From: Orientallactaga sibirica
Taxonomy: Eukaryota > Chordata > Mammalia > Rodentia > Dipodidae
Length of the DNA: 64,000 nucleotides
Assembly (NCBI GenBank): GCA_036365145.1
Contig: JAEOAD010000018.1
Location: 5,722,001-5,786,000, forward strand
Direction: 5' to 3'
Shown here: piece by piece, positions 10,968-21,908 of the stretch
Layout: each line of letters starts with the position of its first letter
Numbering within the stretch: position 1 is the first letter of the stretch
The notes under the pieces: generated by a model
What the model was told of the DNA's origin: nothing
What the model saw: the letters and a program-made list of their open reading frames with translations, nothing else
Database searches by the model: none
Made by a program: the position numbers and the translations under genes

Positions 10968-11117
10968 TTTTTTTTTTTTTTTGAGGTAGGGTCTTACTCT
11001 AGCCCAGGCTGACCTGGAATTCACTATGTAGTTTCAGGGTGACCTTGAACTCACAGCAATCCTCCTACCTCTACCTCCCCAGTGCTGGGATTAAAGGTGT
11101 GCACCACCATGCCCGAC
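10968..11117 (-). mobile_element. B1 SINE
   Basis: T run, GAGGTAGGGTCTTACTCTAG to CACCACCATGCCCGACC. Confidence 0.9.
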
Positions 11118-11227
11118 CAAACTTTCCTTTTTAAGGACAAGATAGTATTCTGGGTTTTGCCGGCCATGTTAGTCTATGCTGAGTAGTGTTCTTTCCATCC
11201 TCTTTTCCCTTCCAAAAATATGAAAAT

Positions 11228-11346
11228 CACCAGACATACATGTAATCCCAGTACCAAGAAAGTTAAAGAATGCCATAAATTCATTACATAGTGAGTTGTA
11301 GGCTAGCTTGGGCTACAGTGTAGGATTTTGTTTCAAAATAAAAAGC
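11228..11346 (+). mobile_element. Old B1-type SINE
   Basis: CCAGACATACATGTAATCCC to TTTTGTTTCAAAATAAAAA; heavily diverged. Confidence 0.65.
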
Positions 11347-11580
11347 ACAAAACAAAACAACACAAAAATAAAAAAGCACTCTTAGCTCTAAGGCAGGAAA
11401 GTTAGTCCAGTAGTGATAATTTCTTTCTCCTGAGCCAGGAGAAAGAAAGAATAAACCCAGAGAGAGAGAGAGGAGATGGTAAAATGAGAGCAGAGGCACA
11501 GGTAAGTGACTGCCACGCAATAGCAAAAGCAGGTCATCAGATTGTGCCTGACAACTGACAAGGTTGCAAAACTGATGATC

Positions 11581-11772
11581 AAGAACTGTTAGGACTGGCT
11601 GAGAGTGGTGGTGCATGCTTTTAATCCCAATACTTGGGAGGCAGAGGTAGAAGGTTCAAGGTCAGCCTGGAACTACAGAGAATTCCAGGACAACTTGGGC
11701 TAGAGTGAGACCCTGCCTTGAAAAGAAACAGAGCAACAACAACAAAAAATAAAAAAGAACTGTTAGGACTGG
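11581..11772 (+). mobile_element. B1 SINE with 18-bp target-site duplication
   Basis: The element spans about 11599-11754 and is flanked by perfect direct copies of AAGAACTGTTAGGACTGG at 11581-11598 and 11755-11772. This is the signature of L1-mediated insertion. The A tail is interrupted by C. Confidence 0.92.
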
Positions 11773-11964
11773 AAATAGAGACAGCACACGAGGGGCAACA
11801 GATCACGAGACAAAGAGAGGATACTAGGGGCAGCTCAAAGAAAGTGGACAGATCCTTCGGAAGATGCCAGAAAATGGCTCAAGAAAGAGAGCTCACAAAT
11901 AGTCCTGTAGCCGTAAGTAGATTGGAGCAGTAGTTTGGAATCGTCCTGCAATTCAAGTATGACT

Positions 11965-12071
11965 TGAGCTGGCTTTGGTGAAGTAGCACACCTGTAATCT
12001 CAGGGTGGCAGGTGAATCATAAGTTCCAGTTCAGCTTGGGCAAAAGAGTAAGACCCTGTTTAAAAAAAAAA
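11965..12071 (+). mobile_element. Old B1-type SINE
   Basis: GCTGGCTTTGGTGAAGTAGC to AGACCCTGTTTAAAAAAAAA. Confidence 0.65.
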
Positions 12072-12545
12072 TGTGGGGTGGGGAGAATTTAAATCTTTTA
12101 CCATTTCTTTTTTTCCTTTTGTTTTTATCTTTCATTTTGAGAAACATTTGTTTTGAGTTTGAGAAACTCAGGCCCCACCCATTATACCTTAAGGTCAGGG
12201 CCAGAGGCAGATTGAGTGGCCTCAGATCCATAGCCGCCAATTCAACCCTCCCAATAGCCAGGGAAGCCCAGATCCTTATGGTCACCAGTCTGTGCCCCTG
12301 GAGGTGGGTGAGCTGTTTCTCTCTGCCACCTCCACTGCCAGAGAGCCTCTTCCTGGGCACTAGCTCAGCTCAGCCCTGATGTTCCTGACTTTTGCCTCTT
12401 GAGGTGCTCAGCTGGGTCTCCGGCAGTGGTCACTTTGAATGATGAGTTTCTGCCGCCCCCATGTTGGGTTGGACTAGAAGTGAGTCCTGCAGCTAGAGCC
12501 TGGATTACATACCTCTCCCTTTTGTTCCACAGTTGTGGACATGGG
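12072..12545. other. Unique intergenic sequence
   Basis: Non-repetitive; nothing recognised. Confidence 0.5.
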
Positions 12546-12547
12546 AG

Positions 12548-12694
12548 TTTTTTTTTCCGAGGTAGGGTCTCACTCTAGCCCAGGCTGATCTGGAATTCAC
12601 TCTGTAGTCTCAGGGTGGCCTCGAACTCATGGCAATCCTCCTATCTCTGCCTCCTGAGTGCTGGGATTAAAGGCGTGCACCACCATGCCCAGCC
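12548..12694 (-). mobile_element. B1 SINE
   Basis: TTTTTTTCCGAGGTAGGGTC to CACCATGCCCAGCC. GGACATGGGA occurs just before it (12537) and again after the next SINE (12892). Confidence 0.9.
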
Positions 12695-12705
12695 TGGGAT
12701 TTTTA

Positions 12706-12891
12706 AAAAATATGTTTTTATTTATTTATTTGAGAAAGAGAGGCAGAGAGAGAAAGAGGAGGAGGAAGAGAAAGAAAATGGTTGCACCAGGGCCTCTAGC
12801 CATTACAAACAAACTCTAGACACACCTTGTGCATCTGGTTTACATGGCTTTGCAGGCAAGTACCTTAACTGCTAAACCATCGCTCCAGCCC
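12706..12891 (-). mobile_element. B2-like SINE
   Basis: TATTTATTTGAGAAAGAG to ACCATCGCTCCAGCCC; part of the B-box region is deleted. Confidence 0.88.
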
Positions 12892-12894
12892 TGG

Positions 12895-13544
12895 ACATGG
12901 GATTTTAAAAAAGCATATTTAAATTAATTTTGGTAATTTATACTGTCTTAAAATTGTCAATTTTATCAAGACTAGCGACTGTATTAACTTGTCACTTTCA
13001 ATCTCTTGCTGTTTTGACTTCCCTCTGCTTGTCCTTGTGGGCCTCTGTTTTTTATTTATTTTTTCTTTCTGCTGATTAGACTGGCCAGAGTATGTTTATT
13101 TTATTTATTTATTTAGAGAAACCAGTTCTTGAATTTACTGAGGGGTGCTCCCATTTTTCTTGTTTCCAATTCATTAATCCGCCTTTATCTTTACCCCTCC
13201 TGCCTCCTGTGGATTTACTTTATTGTTCTGTTTTTTCCCTCCTTGTGTCCAATGTTTAGTTCATTTATTTTCAGTCGCTGTTGCTCAGTAATAAAAACAT
13301 TTAAGGTTGTGAATTCTCCACCAACTCCTCCTGAAACTGCTCTGTGGACATGCAGTTTCTCTTTCCATATAATTGTAAAATTGCTTGTCACCTGGTTTTT
13401 ATTAACTTTCTGACCTGGGAGTTATTTAGGAGAGCATCTCTGAATTTCCAAATCACCTGGCTTCATTTGAGATCTTTTCATGAACTTTTAGGATCCTTAC
13501 ATTGGTTTAAATAATGAGCTCTATAGATGCTTTAACACTGGGAA
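12895..13544. other. A/T-rich unique sequence
   Basis: Resembles degenerate L1 3' sequence in minus orientation (for example around 13080-13420), but I cannot assign it with certainty. Confidence 0.35.
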
Positions 13545-13551
13545 CATAGAA

Positions 13552-13587
<36 letters not shown>

Positions 13588-13975
13588 ATGTACATGTGGA
13601 TGTACCCTCACACATGTATATGTACGTGTGTGCAAGCACCATGTGCACCCCTGTGCCTCTGTGCACATACTGTGTGCATGTGCTGAGCTATACATACACA
13701 GTTATGCATGTGTGCCAACATGGTGGGTAAATGTGCTTACCTGTGTCTATATGGGGTGTGCACACTCATATGTATCTATGTATGTGTATACACATAGTTA
13801 CATGTGCCTGCTTGTAGCTGTGTGTATTTGTATGCAGATCTATGTGTGTGAATGTGGGTGTTTATGTGGATGCCTGTGTAATATGTGTCTGTGTAAGCAG
13901 GTACATATGCAAGTGAACAGTTTGTACCTACATGCATGCATGTGTAATATAATGCATGTATATATGGTGATTTTG
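13545..13975. repeat. (TG)n and degenerate TG/TATG tract
   Basis: About 15 perfect TG units at 13555-13585 are followed by 390 bases of imperfect TGTGTATGTGC-type alternating sequence. Confidence 0.85.
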
Positions 13976-14206
13976 GGTATATGATCCATTTGTGAAGTAC
14001 TGGGGTCTGTGAACCTGGAGCTTCCCAGTCAAGAACATCAATGAAAGGACTCATTCCAGCTTTGTTCTTTTGTCCAGGGTTTCTGGTGAGCTCCAGGCAT
14101 CACCTCTGTATGAAGCTGGGGTCCACAGCTGCACTCACGACATGCTTTCAATCTCACTGGGGCTGTCGTGGTCAGGGCTAGGGACAGGACTGTCAGAGCT
14201 CTTCTT

Positions 14207-14390
14207 AAAATCAGGATGAAGCCAGGCGTGGTGGCGCATGCCTTTAATCCCAGCACTTGGGAGGCAGAGGTAGGAGGATCGCCATGAGTTCAAGGCCACC
14301 CTAAGAGTACATAGTGAATTCCAGGTCAGCCTGGACCAGAGTGAGACCCTACCTCAAAAAACCAAAAAAAAAAAAAAAAATCAGGATGAA
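14207..14390 (+). mobile_element. B1 SINE with target-site duplication
   Basis: The element is at about 14220-14377; AAAATCAGGATGA occurs directly before it and directly after its A tail. Confidence 0.92.
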
Positions 14391-14627
14391 AGAAAGGTAC
14401 CTTCAGTACCTGTCTCTGGGGTGGTGCAGGGGCTGCTGTGGAATATTGGTCTCCTGTATAGGCTGCAGGGTAGACAGGCTTGTCTGGGGCCCATGCCCCT
14501 CCTCTAATCTTGCAGGAGGCTCATGTGGTGAGGCTACAGAGCTGGGGAGGTGCCTTGGAATATTTTCAAATGTAACATTCAATTTCTTCTGAGCTCGCTA
14601 ATCAAAATCATGAATAGACATGGAATT

Positions 14628-14786
14628 TTTTTTTTTTTTTTTTGGTTTTTCGAGGTAGGGTCTCACTCTGGCCCAGGCTGACCTGGAATTAACTATGTAG
14701 TCTCAGGGTGGCCTCGAACTCACGGCGATCCTCCTACCTCTGCCTCCCGAGTGCTGGGATTAAAGGCGTGTGCCACCACGCCCGGC
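14628..14786 (-). mobile_element. B1 SINE (serial-insertion cluster, 1 of 3)
   Basis: T run, GGTTTTTCGAGGTAGG to CACCACGCCCGGC. GACATGGAATTT precedes it and follows it. Confidence 0.92.
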
Positions 14787-14800
14787 AGACATGGAATTTA

Positions 14801-14984
14801 AAAAAAAAATTATTTATTTGCAAGGAGAGAGAGAGAGAGAGATATATCCAGGGCCTCTACAAGCAAACTTCAGACGCACTCACCACTTTGTGCTTCTGGC
14901 TTTCCATGGGTACTGGGGAATTGAACCTGGGTTGTTAGGCTTTACAGGCAAGCACCTTAACCACTAAGCCATCTCTCTAGCCCC
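14801..14984 (-). mobile_element. B2-like SINE (serial-insertion cluster, 2 of 3)
   Basis: TTATTTGCAAGGAGAGAG to AAGCCATCTCTCTAGCCCC, again bracketed by GACATGGAATTT. Confidence 0.9.
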
Positions 14985-14996
14985 TGGACATGGAAT

Positions 14997-15144
14997 TTTT
15001 TTTGAGGTAGGGTCTCACTTTAGCCCAGGATGACCTGGAATTCACTGTGTAGACTCAGGTCAGGCTGGCCTCAAACTCATAGCGATCCTCCTATCTCTGC
15101 CTCCCAAGTGCTAGGATTAAAGGTGTGTGCCACCACGCCTGGCT
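14997..15144 (-). mobile_element. B1 SINE (serial-insertion cluster, 3 of 3)
   Basis: TTTTTTTTGAGGTAGGG to CACCACGCCTGGC, followed by GACATGGAGTTTT. Confidence 0.9.
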
Positions 15145-15489
15145 TTGACATGGAGTTTTATTAGTGTTTTTATTTATCTCCTGAGATGATCATGTAATAT
15201 TTCTCCTTTAGTCTATGCTTGGGCTGCCATCATGAAACACCACAAACCAGGCTTGCCAGTCATGTGTGGCCTCTCAGTTCTGAAGGCTGTAACCTGAGCC
15301 CAGGAGTAGAGGGTTGACTCCTCTCAAGCTTCACTCAGTATGGAGACAGCACCTTCTGCCAGTGTCTTCAGGTGGCTGTCCCTCTGTGTGTGTCTTGTTC
15401 TCTTCTTGTGTGGACATTGGTTTTGGTGGACTGGGACTCACCCTGATGGCCTCACTGAACCTTGATGACTTCTTTTGGTATGTGTATGA

Positions 15490-15497
<8 letters not shown>

Positions 15498-15523
<26 letters not shown>

Positions 15524-15535
15524 TGCGCGCGCGCC
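15498..15535. repeat. (GT)n/(GC)n alternating purine-pyrimidine tract
   Basis: TGTGTG run followed by GCGTGCGCGCGCGC. Confidence 0.85.
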
Positions 15536-15582
15536 CTGGAATGAGTGAGGAGGTCAAAAAACAGCTTTCAGGTGTTGGCCCT

Positions 15583-15652
15583 CACCTTCTACCTTGGTTT
15601 TTGAGGTAGGGTCTATTCACCTTCTACCTTGGTTTTTGAGGTAGGGTCTATA
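15583..15652. repeat. 35-bp perfect tandem duplication
   Basis: The 35-base unit starting CACCTTCTACCTTGG and ending with GAGGTAGGGTCTAT plus one base occurs twice in a row, differing at the last base. The 3' half is a B1 tail-side fragment. Confidence 0.9.
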
Positions 15653-15726
15653 GTTGTTCACCACTGCATTTACCAAGCTAGCTGACCCTGGAGATTTTGG
15701 CAGATTCTCCTGTCTCTGCCTCTGTC

Positions 15727-15820
15727 TATGCATCTGGTTTACGTGGGTCCTGGGGAATTGAACTGGGGGCCTTAGGCTTCACAGGCAAATGCCTTAACTG
15801 CTAAGCTATTTCTCTAGCCC
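15727..15820 (-). mobile_element. B2-like SINE, 5' half only
   Basis: TATGCATCTGGTTTACGTGG to TATTTCTCTAGCCC. Confidence 0.85.
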
Positions 15821-15835
15821 TCCATTCTACTTTCT

Positions 15836-16149
15836 GTACCTTGTGTAACTGGAATTGTATAGTATTTGTCTTTCTATCACTGGCTTATTTTACTCAGTGT
15901 AATTCCTTCAGGTTAATCCATGTTACAAGTGTCTGACTTTTATTTAAGGTTTATTTATTTTATTTATTTAAAGTTTTATTTAAAGTTGAGTGCAATAATA
16001 TTTCATCAAAATTTCTACTTCCTTATCCACTTAGTGATGGGATTTTTGGGTTATTGTTCTGCAATAAACATTGTTGTACACAGACCTTCTTGAGACCTTT
16101 TCCTATTCTTTTGGGTTTATACCCAAAAGTGGAATTGCTAAATCATATG
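15836..16149 (-). mobile_element. Ancient L1 3' fragment
   Basis: The sequence TTTTACTCAGTGTAATTCC, then TGCAATAAACATTGTTGTAC and TATACCCAAAAGTGGAATTG, is the reverse complement of the conserved 3' part of old mammalian L1 elements. Confidence 0.75.
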
Positions 16150-16227
16150 TGTGATGGTTAATTTTTATTGTTAGTTTGATTGGACTTAGAATGACTCTGG
16201 AAGCACACCTCTGGGTGTGTCTTTTAT
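16150..16227 (+). mobile_element. MLT2-like ERVL LTR fragment (5' end)
   Basis: TGTGATGGTTAATTTTTATTG begins a sequence matching the recalled start of MLT2-type LTRs; it is cut after about 78 bases by a short B1 piece (16228-16262). Confidence 0.6.
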
Positions 16228-16262
16228 TTTTTTCTCAAGGTAGGGTCTCATTCTAGCCCAGA

Positions 16263-17455
16263 CCCTGAGCCTTGGAGGGTGTGATAGAGATGTTTCAGTG
16301 TTGGACACTACTCTGGCCCTTCTTAACACTACGTTGCCTTTTGGGTCATCCCAGTGGTCATCACCATCTGAAAAAAGAAGCTTCTCTAACTAGAAGTGAG
16401 AGTAGCATTAATATGTGAATATGAACATTAAGTGTAGTGCTTTCAGGGCAGTTTGGTGGGAATAATATATACATTTAGCCAGACAAGAGCAAGCTTTATA
16501 CCCCTAAGGCTTATGACTTCCTCTGCTATAGACTTTTGATTAGGTTTTTCAGTACCAGGCATGTATTCCCTCCCATAGAATGGGCCTTCAGTCCAATTAG
16601 GGAGCCGTTGGTTACCCAAAGAGCAGACATGCTACTATTGCACCCGTTCAGTCATTGGGCCTATCTGGCCAAACTTGAGGTTTCCGTTGTCCACTGTTTT
16701 TACCGCTGATGATTTCTGTCTCCCATAGGGCTGCATGCAGTGCAGCTTTTTCCAGCTTTCAGTTGGCTGGTCTACACGGAGGTTTTCTGCTCAGCCCCAG
16801 CTTGATTTCTCAGTGCTGTTGCCACTCCAGCAAGTGAGGTCTTCAGCAACAGGGTTTTACCATATGTTTCTCAAGGGAAACCAAGGGCCTTGGCAACAGA
16901 GACCTCCCTGGCCAAAAACTCACTGGAAGGTATCCCATCCCAGGAGCTGAAAATTTTCTAGTAACAATCTATAACTTCTGGATATGCCATTATTCAAAAA
17001 AAAAATAGGTTTACATAAGTCTTATTCAGAATATCTTGAATTTTGATTGCCCCCCCCGCCCTTCTTTTACACATTCTCTTTCCCTGGCCTCAACTTAGGC
17101 CTTTCCCCTGCCTATAATCTGTTCTTCTATTTCATATATACTATACCATCTCCTTAAGTCCTTCCCTCTCCTCCCTCCCTTATAAGCTTTTTCTAGCTTA
17201 CTGGCCTCTGCTACCAATTTTTGGTTCCAGCTCACACACAAGTTTAAACATTTGTAACTAGGATCCACATATGAGAGAGAACACGCAACGCTTGGCTTTC
17301 TGAGCCTGGGTTACCTCACTTAGTATAATCCTTTCCAGATCCCTCCATTTCCCAGAAAATTTTATAATTTCATTTTTCTTTACCACTGAATAGAACTCCA
17401 TTGTGTAAATGTACCACACCTTTATTATCAATTCATCTGTAGTCTTCTCTTTTTT
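16263..17455 (-). mobile_element. L1 ORF2 end and 3'UTR, minus strand
   Basis: The reverse complement matches the 3'UTR at 25.6-26.55 and 34.1-34.6 kb. Shared blocks include TGAGCCTTGGAGGGTGTG (versus the antisense of 34.4 kb) and CAGCTTTTTCCAGCTTTCAG (versus 26.45 kb), and the C-terminal ORF2 region lies near 17290-17345. It shows what the + copy looked like before the provirus inserted. Confidence 0.85.
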
Positions 17456-17477
17456 CCTCCTCTTCCTTCTTCTCTGT

Positions 17478-17685
17478 CAAGACAGGGTCTCTAGCCCAGG
17501 CTGACCTTGAACTCCTTATGTAGCAAAGGATGACCTTGAATAGATTCTGATCCTCCTGCCTCTCTCCAAAGTGCTGAGATTATAGGTGAGCACCATCACA
17601 CACTATTCATGTGCTGCTGGGAATGGAACCCATGGCCTTGTCCATGCTTGGCAAGCAACCTACCAACTGAGCTACATCCCTAATC
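17478..17685 (-). mobile_element. Old B1-plus-tRNA-type composite SINE
   Basis: AGACAGGGTCTCTAGCCCAGG, then GTGCTGAGATTATAGGTG, followed by a tRNA-head-like end (CAACTGAGCTACATCCC). This is like rodent B4/B1-ID composites. Confidence 0.55.
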
Positions 17686-17689
17686 CTCC

Positions 17690-17764
17690 TCCTCCATACT
17701 TCTTCCTTCACCCTCCTTTTCTTTCTCCCCACCCTATTCTTCCTCTCCCCTTCTCCTCTTTCTC
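17690..17764. repeat. CT-rich tract
   Basis: Pyrimidine-rich low-complexity sequence between two old SINEs. Confidence 0.6.
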
Positions 17765-17880
17765 CAGACAGGGCTTCTCTATGTAGCTTAAGCTATTTTT
17801 TTTTTTGAATTCCAGATCCTTCTACTTTAGGCTTATGAGTAATGGGATTCCAGTATACACCATCATACTCTGCCTGCCTA
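17765..17880 (-). mobile_element. Old B1-type SINE
   Basis: CCAGACAGGGCTTCTCTATG to CATACTCTGCCTGCC. Confidence 0.55.
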
Positions 17881-17984
17881 TCTCCATGTGTGTGTGGAGG
17901 GGGTGAGGGTGGTATGGTGTGTGGTATATGTACATGTGTGTACAGATGCATGTGCCAGAAAAGAATGATGTGTCTTCTATTGCT

Positions 17985-18233
17985 CATCGACCTGTTTCCT
18001 TGAGACAGCATCACTCACTAAACCTGTAGCTGCCATTTATGGCAGAGTAGCTGAACTGTGAGCCCCAGGCATTCTGTGGTCTCCACTTCCCACAGGACTG
18101 GGGTTACAGGCCTGTGTCACAAAACTCAACTGTTTACATGGGTTCTGGGAAATCAAATTCAGGGCAAATCAGGCCTTTAGGCCCCCATGCTTGCATAGCA
18201 AGCATTTTTACCTGCTGAGCCATCTGATCACTT
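17985..18233 (-). mobile_element. B3/B4-like old rodent SINE
   Basis: It ends GCATTTTTACCTGCTGAGCCATCTGATCAC, the reverse of a tRNA-like head, and is preceded by a B1-like stretch and a TG-rich tract at 17885-17950. Family assignment is tentative. Confidence 0.55.
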
Positions 18234-19197
18234 GATAGTTCATGCTCTTGGCGAAGCCTGGCCAATTTTCTGTGCCCATCAAGTATCTTCTGTCCAATAT
18301 ACCACAGGGTTCCACTCCTGGCATGGACCCTGCTGGGGGGGCTTAGTCATCTGGAGCTCTTCTCTTTGGAACTCACCCTCCAAGGCTTCCCTGTGTCCAT
18401 TGTTCTTCATGGTCCTGTAGCAAATTGGGCCTTGATGTCCCCTGAACTTCAGCTAGGAGCAGAGGCTGTGGGGTCATGTTCCACACTCTCAGGCTGACCA
18501 GCTCCCCAATCTCAGAAGAGGAGATGGAGAGCTGTACCACCTGAATGCCTTTACCTTTTTGGTGTTGTGATGACTTCCTTCAACTGGATTTGGACCTTTT
18601 ACCTCCTTCATTGACTATGTTGAGAATCCCAGCCTTGTTTAGCCCTTTCCATAGAAATCGCAAGGGCATCTCACCTCATCAAGGCCTCCAGCTCCCAGTG
18701 TCTTTGTGTTTCTTCCAACAGTACCAGAACCTCAACCAGTTCTCTAGCCCAGCTAGCCCTCTCAGCTGGTATGACAGGCCTGGGTTTCTGTGTGTGTGAT
18801 CACCTCCATTGCTCTCCCTATTTAATAGCTGCTACTTGTTCCTTACGTTGCAGATGTATCCCCCGGAGCCACCCTTGGCTTCCTGCCACCTGGCCTCCTT
18901 ATTGGACAGCTCAGCCTATAAGCAAGAGACAAAGGTAGATGCTTTGTCTTTGTCTCCTGCTCTTTCAGCGGCTCATTGCATGAGTCAATTCCTGTATATA
19001 GACGTTACCTTCTAGGGCAAGTCCCCAGTTTGGGCAGCAACAGGGCTGCCTGCACCCTTTGGTAGATGGTATTATTATCCCACCTGCTTCAGGCACTTCC
19101 CATGTGGAATCCATTTTAGGAGCAGGAAGGCATGGGGCTGAGGTCAAAGGTCAAGGCCATACACTTCCATTATTATTATTTGAGACTGTTAATTTAT
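18234..19197. other. Unique intergenic sequence
   Basis: Non-repetitive; nothing recognised. Confidence 0.5.
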
Positions 19198-19441
19198 CAG
19201 GGGAGATGGCTCAATGAATACAGTGCTCTCTTCTCAAGCTAGAGTATGTGAGTTTAGTCTCCTCAATCCCAAAATGGGACATAGAAGCTTGTGGTGAGTT
19301 CAGCAAAGAACAACAGTAATGGAGAACAGAGAGCTAGAAACTGCCTCATGTGAGGTACAAAGGCAGAGGACTGACCCAGAAAAGTGTTCTCTGCCCTTCA
19401 CACATGCACTGTGGCACATGGGTGCCTGTACATCCCCCCCC

Positions 19442-19470
<29 letters not shown>
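19198..19470 (+). mobile_element. B3-like old SINE ending in (CA)n
   Basis: GGGGAGATGGCTCAATGAAT to CATGGGTGCCTGTACATCC, then an ACACAC tail. Confidence 0.6.
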
Positions 19471-19475
<5 letters not shown>

Positions 19476-19574
19476 GATAACTTACTAAAATTATCCTTTT
19501 TATTGCTAATATGTAAGAAATTTAATTTGGGGTATTAATTTTATATATAACTATATATGGGAACTACTTGTCTT

Positions 19575-19789
19575 TTTAAAGTATTTTTTATTTATTTATT
19601 AGAGACAGAGAAAGGGAAAGAGAGAGGGGGAGAGTGAGAATGGGCACGTCAGGGCCTCTAGCCACTGCAAACAAACTCCAGACACATGCGCCCCCTTGTG
19701 CATCTGGCTTACGTGGGACCTGGAGAATCGAACCGGGGTCCTTAGGATTTGCAGGCATATGCCTTAACCGCTAAGCTATCTCTCCAGCC
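19575..19789 (-). mobile_element. B2-like SINE (serial insertion, 1 of 2)
   Basis: ATTTATTTATTAGAGACAG to AGCTATCTCTCCAGCCC; CTACTTGTCTTTTT precedes and follows it. Confidence 0.92.
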
Positions 19790-19805
19790 CTACTTGTCTT
19801 TTTTT

Positions 19806-20030
19806 TAAAATTTATTATTTATTTATGTATTTGACAGAGAGAGATACAGAAATAGGCAGGTAGAGAGAGAGAATGGGCATACCAAGGCCTCCAGCCACTG
19901 CAAACGAACTCCAGATGCATGTGCCCCCTTGTGCATCTGGCTTACATGGGTCCTGGCGAATCAAGCCTCGAACCAGGGTCCTTAGGCTTCACAGGCAAGC
20001 GTTTAACCACTAAGCCATCTCTCCAGCCCC
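19806..20030 (-). mobile_element. B2-like SINE (serial insertion, 2 of 2)
   Basis: ATTTATTATTTATTTATG to AGCCATCTCTCCAGCCCC; followed by a third CTACTTGTCTTTTT. Confidence 0.92.
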
Positions 20031-20049
20031 CCTACTTGTCTTTTTAAAA

Positions 20050-21330
20050 ATCTTAAAACTTGAGGGGGACTTCTTTTTAAGATGTTGCCATAGTAACCAC
20101 ATCAAAGCAGCCTAGAGGGAGAAATAAGCAGAAAAACACCACGTTACACTCTTCTACCAAAAAGTGAAGGTGTATAAGGAATTATCAACTCCAGCAGAGA
20201 AGCAGGAGAAACCCAGAGCTTCGAGCAAGCAGGCAACCAGCCAGAATCGGCTCCCACAGCAGTGCCGGTGGGCTCATCCTGGTCTCTGGGACTAAGCCTG
20301 AGCCGCAAGAGCAGAACCCAGGTGAGAGGACTCTCCACTCACATAAGCCTCCTTACACAGTCAAAAAACCTGAAGGAGAAGACACCAGGGACCAGGTGAG
20401 TGGTTCATGAGGAAGAGAACCACAGGGACCAGCTAGCAGCTCTGGCACAACTTCAGGCACCCTCCACATCTTCCCTTCCCCCAACTGCCAGTGCCAGCAA
20501 CCACTGGAGACCTGGGGAATGAACTCAGCTACACAGCACCCAGAACAGGTGATCAGAACAGCAGACTCACCAACCCAGCCAGCCTAGCTGAGCCCACAAC
20601 ACAGTAAAGAGGGACCAAAGTGGGCATGCAGCATAAGTGAGACTGAAGCCATCCCAAAAGGCAACAGGGCCTACCTACACTGGGTCAGTACCTGCCCCAA
20701 AGCGTGATATATAGGCCTTCATTGGAAGTGCTAATCAGATCTTCCAGGTCAGGGCATGTTATGTGTTAGATTTGATTGATGATCAGCTTTACCATTCTTA
20801 ATTAAGCCATATTTTGGGGTTGTCCTTTGTTGCTTCCTGATTTATAGTGCCTTTGTCTACTTCTGTCATTGGTGTGGGCATGGTCTCACTCGGTCCCAGG
20901 CTGACCTGGAATCAGTTCCAGACCAGAAATCTCATCCTCCCAGTTGACAGGATTAAGGGTGTGAGGCAACACCCTTAGGAACTTTGACTTTGTTAGATTA
21001 TCTGTTTGTTTTAATACCTACTCTTACATAAATACACCTTGCTGGTTGAATTTTAGAATTTGCCTGTATTTTGCTCCACCCAGCCTACTAGAATACTTGC
21101 ATAGCAGGCAAACCCAACACCTAGGGTCACTTCTGCTGTTACTCTGGGAGTAATATAAGAGCCACACCTGGTATCTTAAGTTCCTACCCTGAAGATATAT
21201 GATGTCAGATTTACATGTCCAAGAATACTGCAGGTAAGTAGAAACCCAAGCATCAAATTAACCCAGGATACAAAAATCTCTACATTATAATACAGAGAAA
21301 CACAAAAAAATCAACACAATATGATTCTAC
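20050..21330 (+). other. L1 5'UTR (internal promoter region)
   Basis: GGAGAAATAAGCAGAAAAAC, GTGCCGGTGGGCTCATCC and CCCCAAAGCGTGATATATAG resemble recalled rodent L1 5'UTR sequence. The leader continues to CATCAGAAATGACCTCTAG just before ORF1. A degenerate minus-strand B1 may lie at about 20879-20975. The exact start is uncertain. Confidence 0.6.
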
Positions 21331-21414
21331 CAAAAGTTATAAATCCATCAGAAATGACCTCTAGTGAGACTGATTTATATGAAATGCCTGACAAAGATTT
21401 CAAAAGAATGATTA

Positions 21415-21645
21415 TGGGCTGTGGAGATGGCTTAACGGTTAAGGCACTTGCCTGTGAAACCTAAGGACCCAGGTTCATTTCTCCAGTACCCACATAAGCC
21501 AGATTCACAAGATGGTGCAAGCATCTGGAGTTTGTTTGCAATGGTTAGAGGCCCTGGCATGCCCATTCTCTCTCCCCTCATCTCTCTATCTGCCCCCTCT
21601 CAAATAAATAATAAATAAATAAATAAATAAATAAATAATATTAGC
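21415..21645 (+). mobile_element. B2-like SINE in L1 ORF1
   Basis: GGGCTGTGGAGATGGCTTAAC to an (ATAA)n tail; AAAAGAATGATTAT flanks both sides as a target duplication (21404 and 21648). Confidence 0.92.
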
Positions 21646-21706
21646 AAAAAGAATGATTATAACTATGTTCAAAGAAATCAAAGAAGAAATCAAAAGACTT
21701 AAAGAA

Positions 21707-21908
21707 GAGGGCTGGAGAGATGGCTTAACAGTTAAGGTGCATGCCTCTGAAGCCTAAGGACCCTGATTCGATTCTCCAGGGCCCATGTAAGCCAGACGCA
21801 CATGGTGGCACATGCATCTGGAGTTCATTTTCAGTGGCTTGAGTCCCTGGTGTACCCATTGTCACTCTTTCTCTCTCTCTCCCTCTCTCTGTCTCTTAAA
21901 AAAAAAAG
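21707..21908 (+). mobile_element. B2-like SINE in L1 ORF1
   Basis: GAGGGCTGGAGAGATGGCTTAACAG to a CTCTCT stretch and short A tail. Confidence 0.9.

Noticed and set aside
13556..13984. 142-codon Cys/Val-rich frame through the TG tract
   Set aside because: It is a translation of alternating TG repeat, not a protein.
19575..20030. tRNA-like A and B box sequences in B2-like SINEs
   Set aside because: These are SINE heads without a foldable mature tRNA; no genuine tRNA gene was seen.
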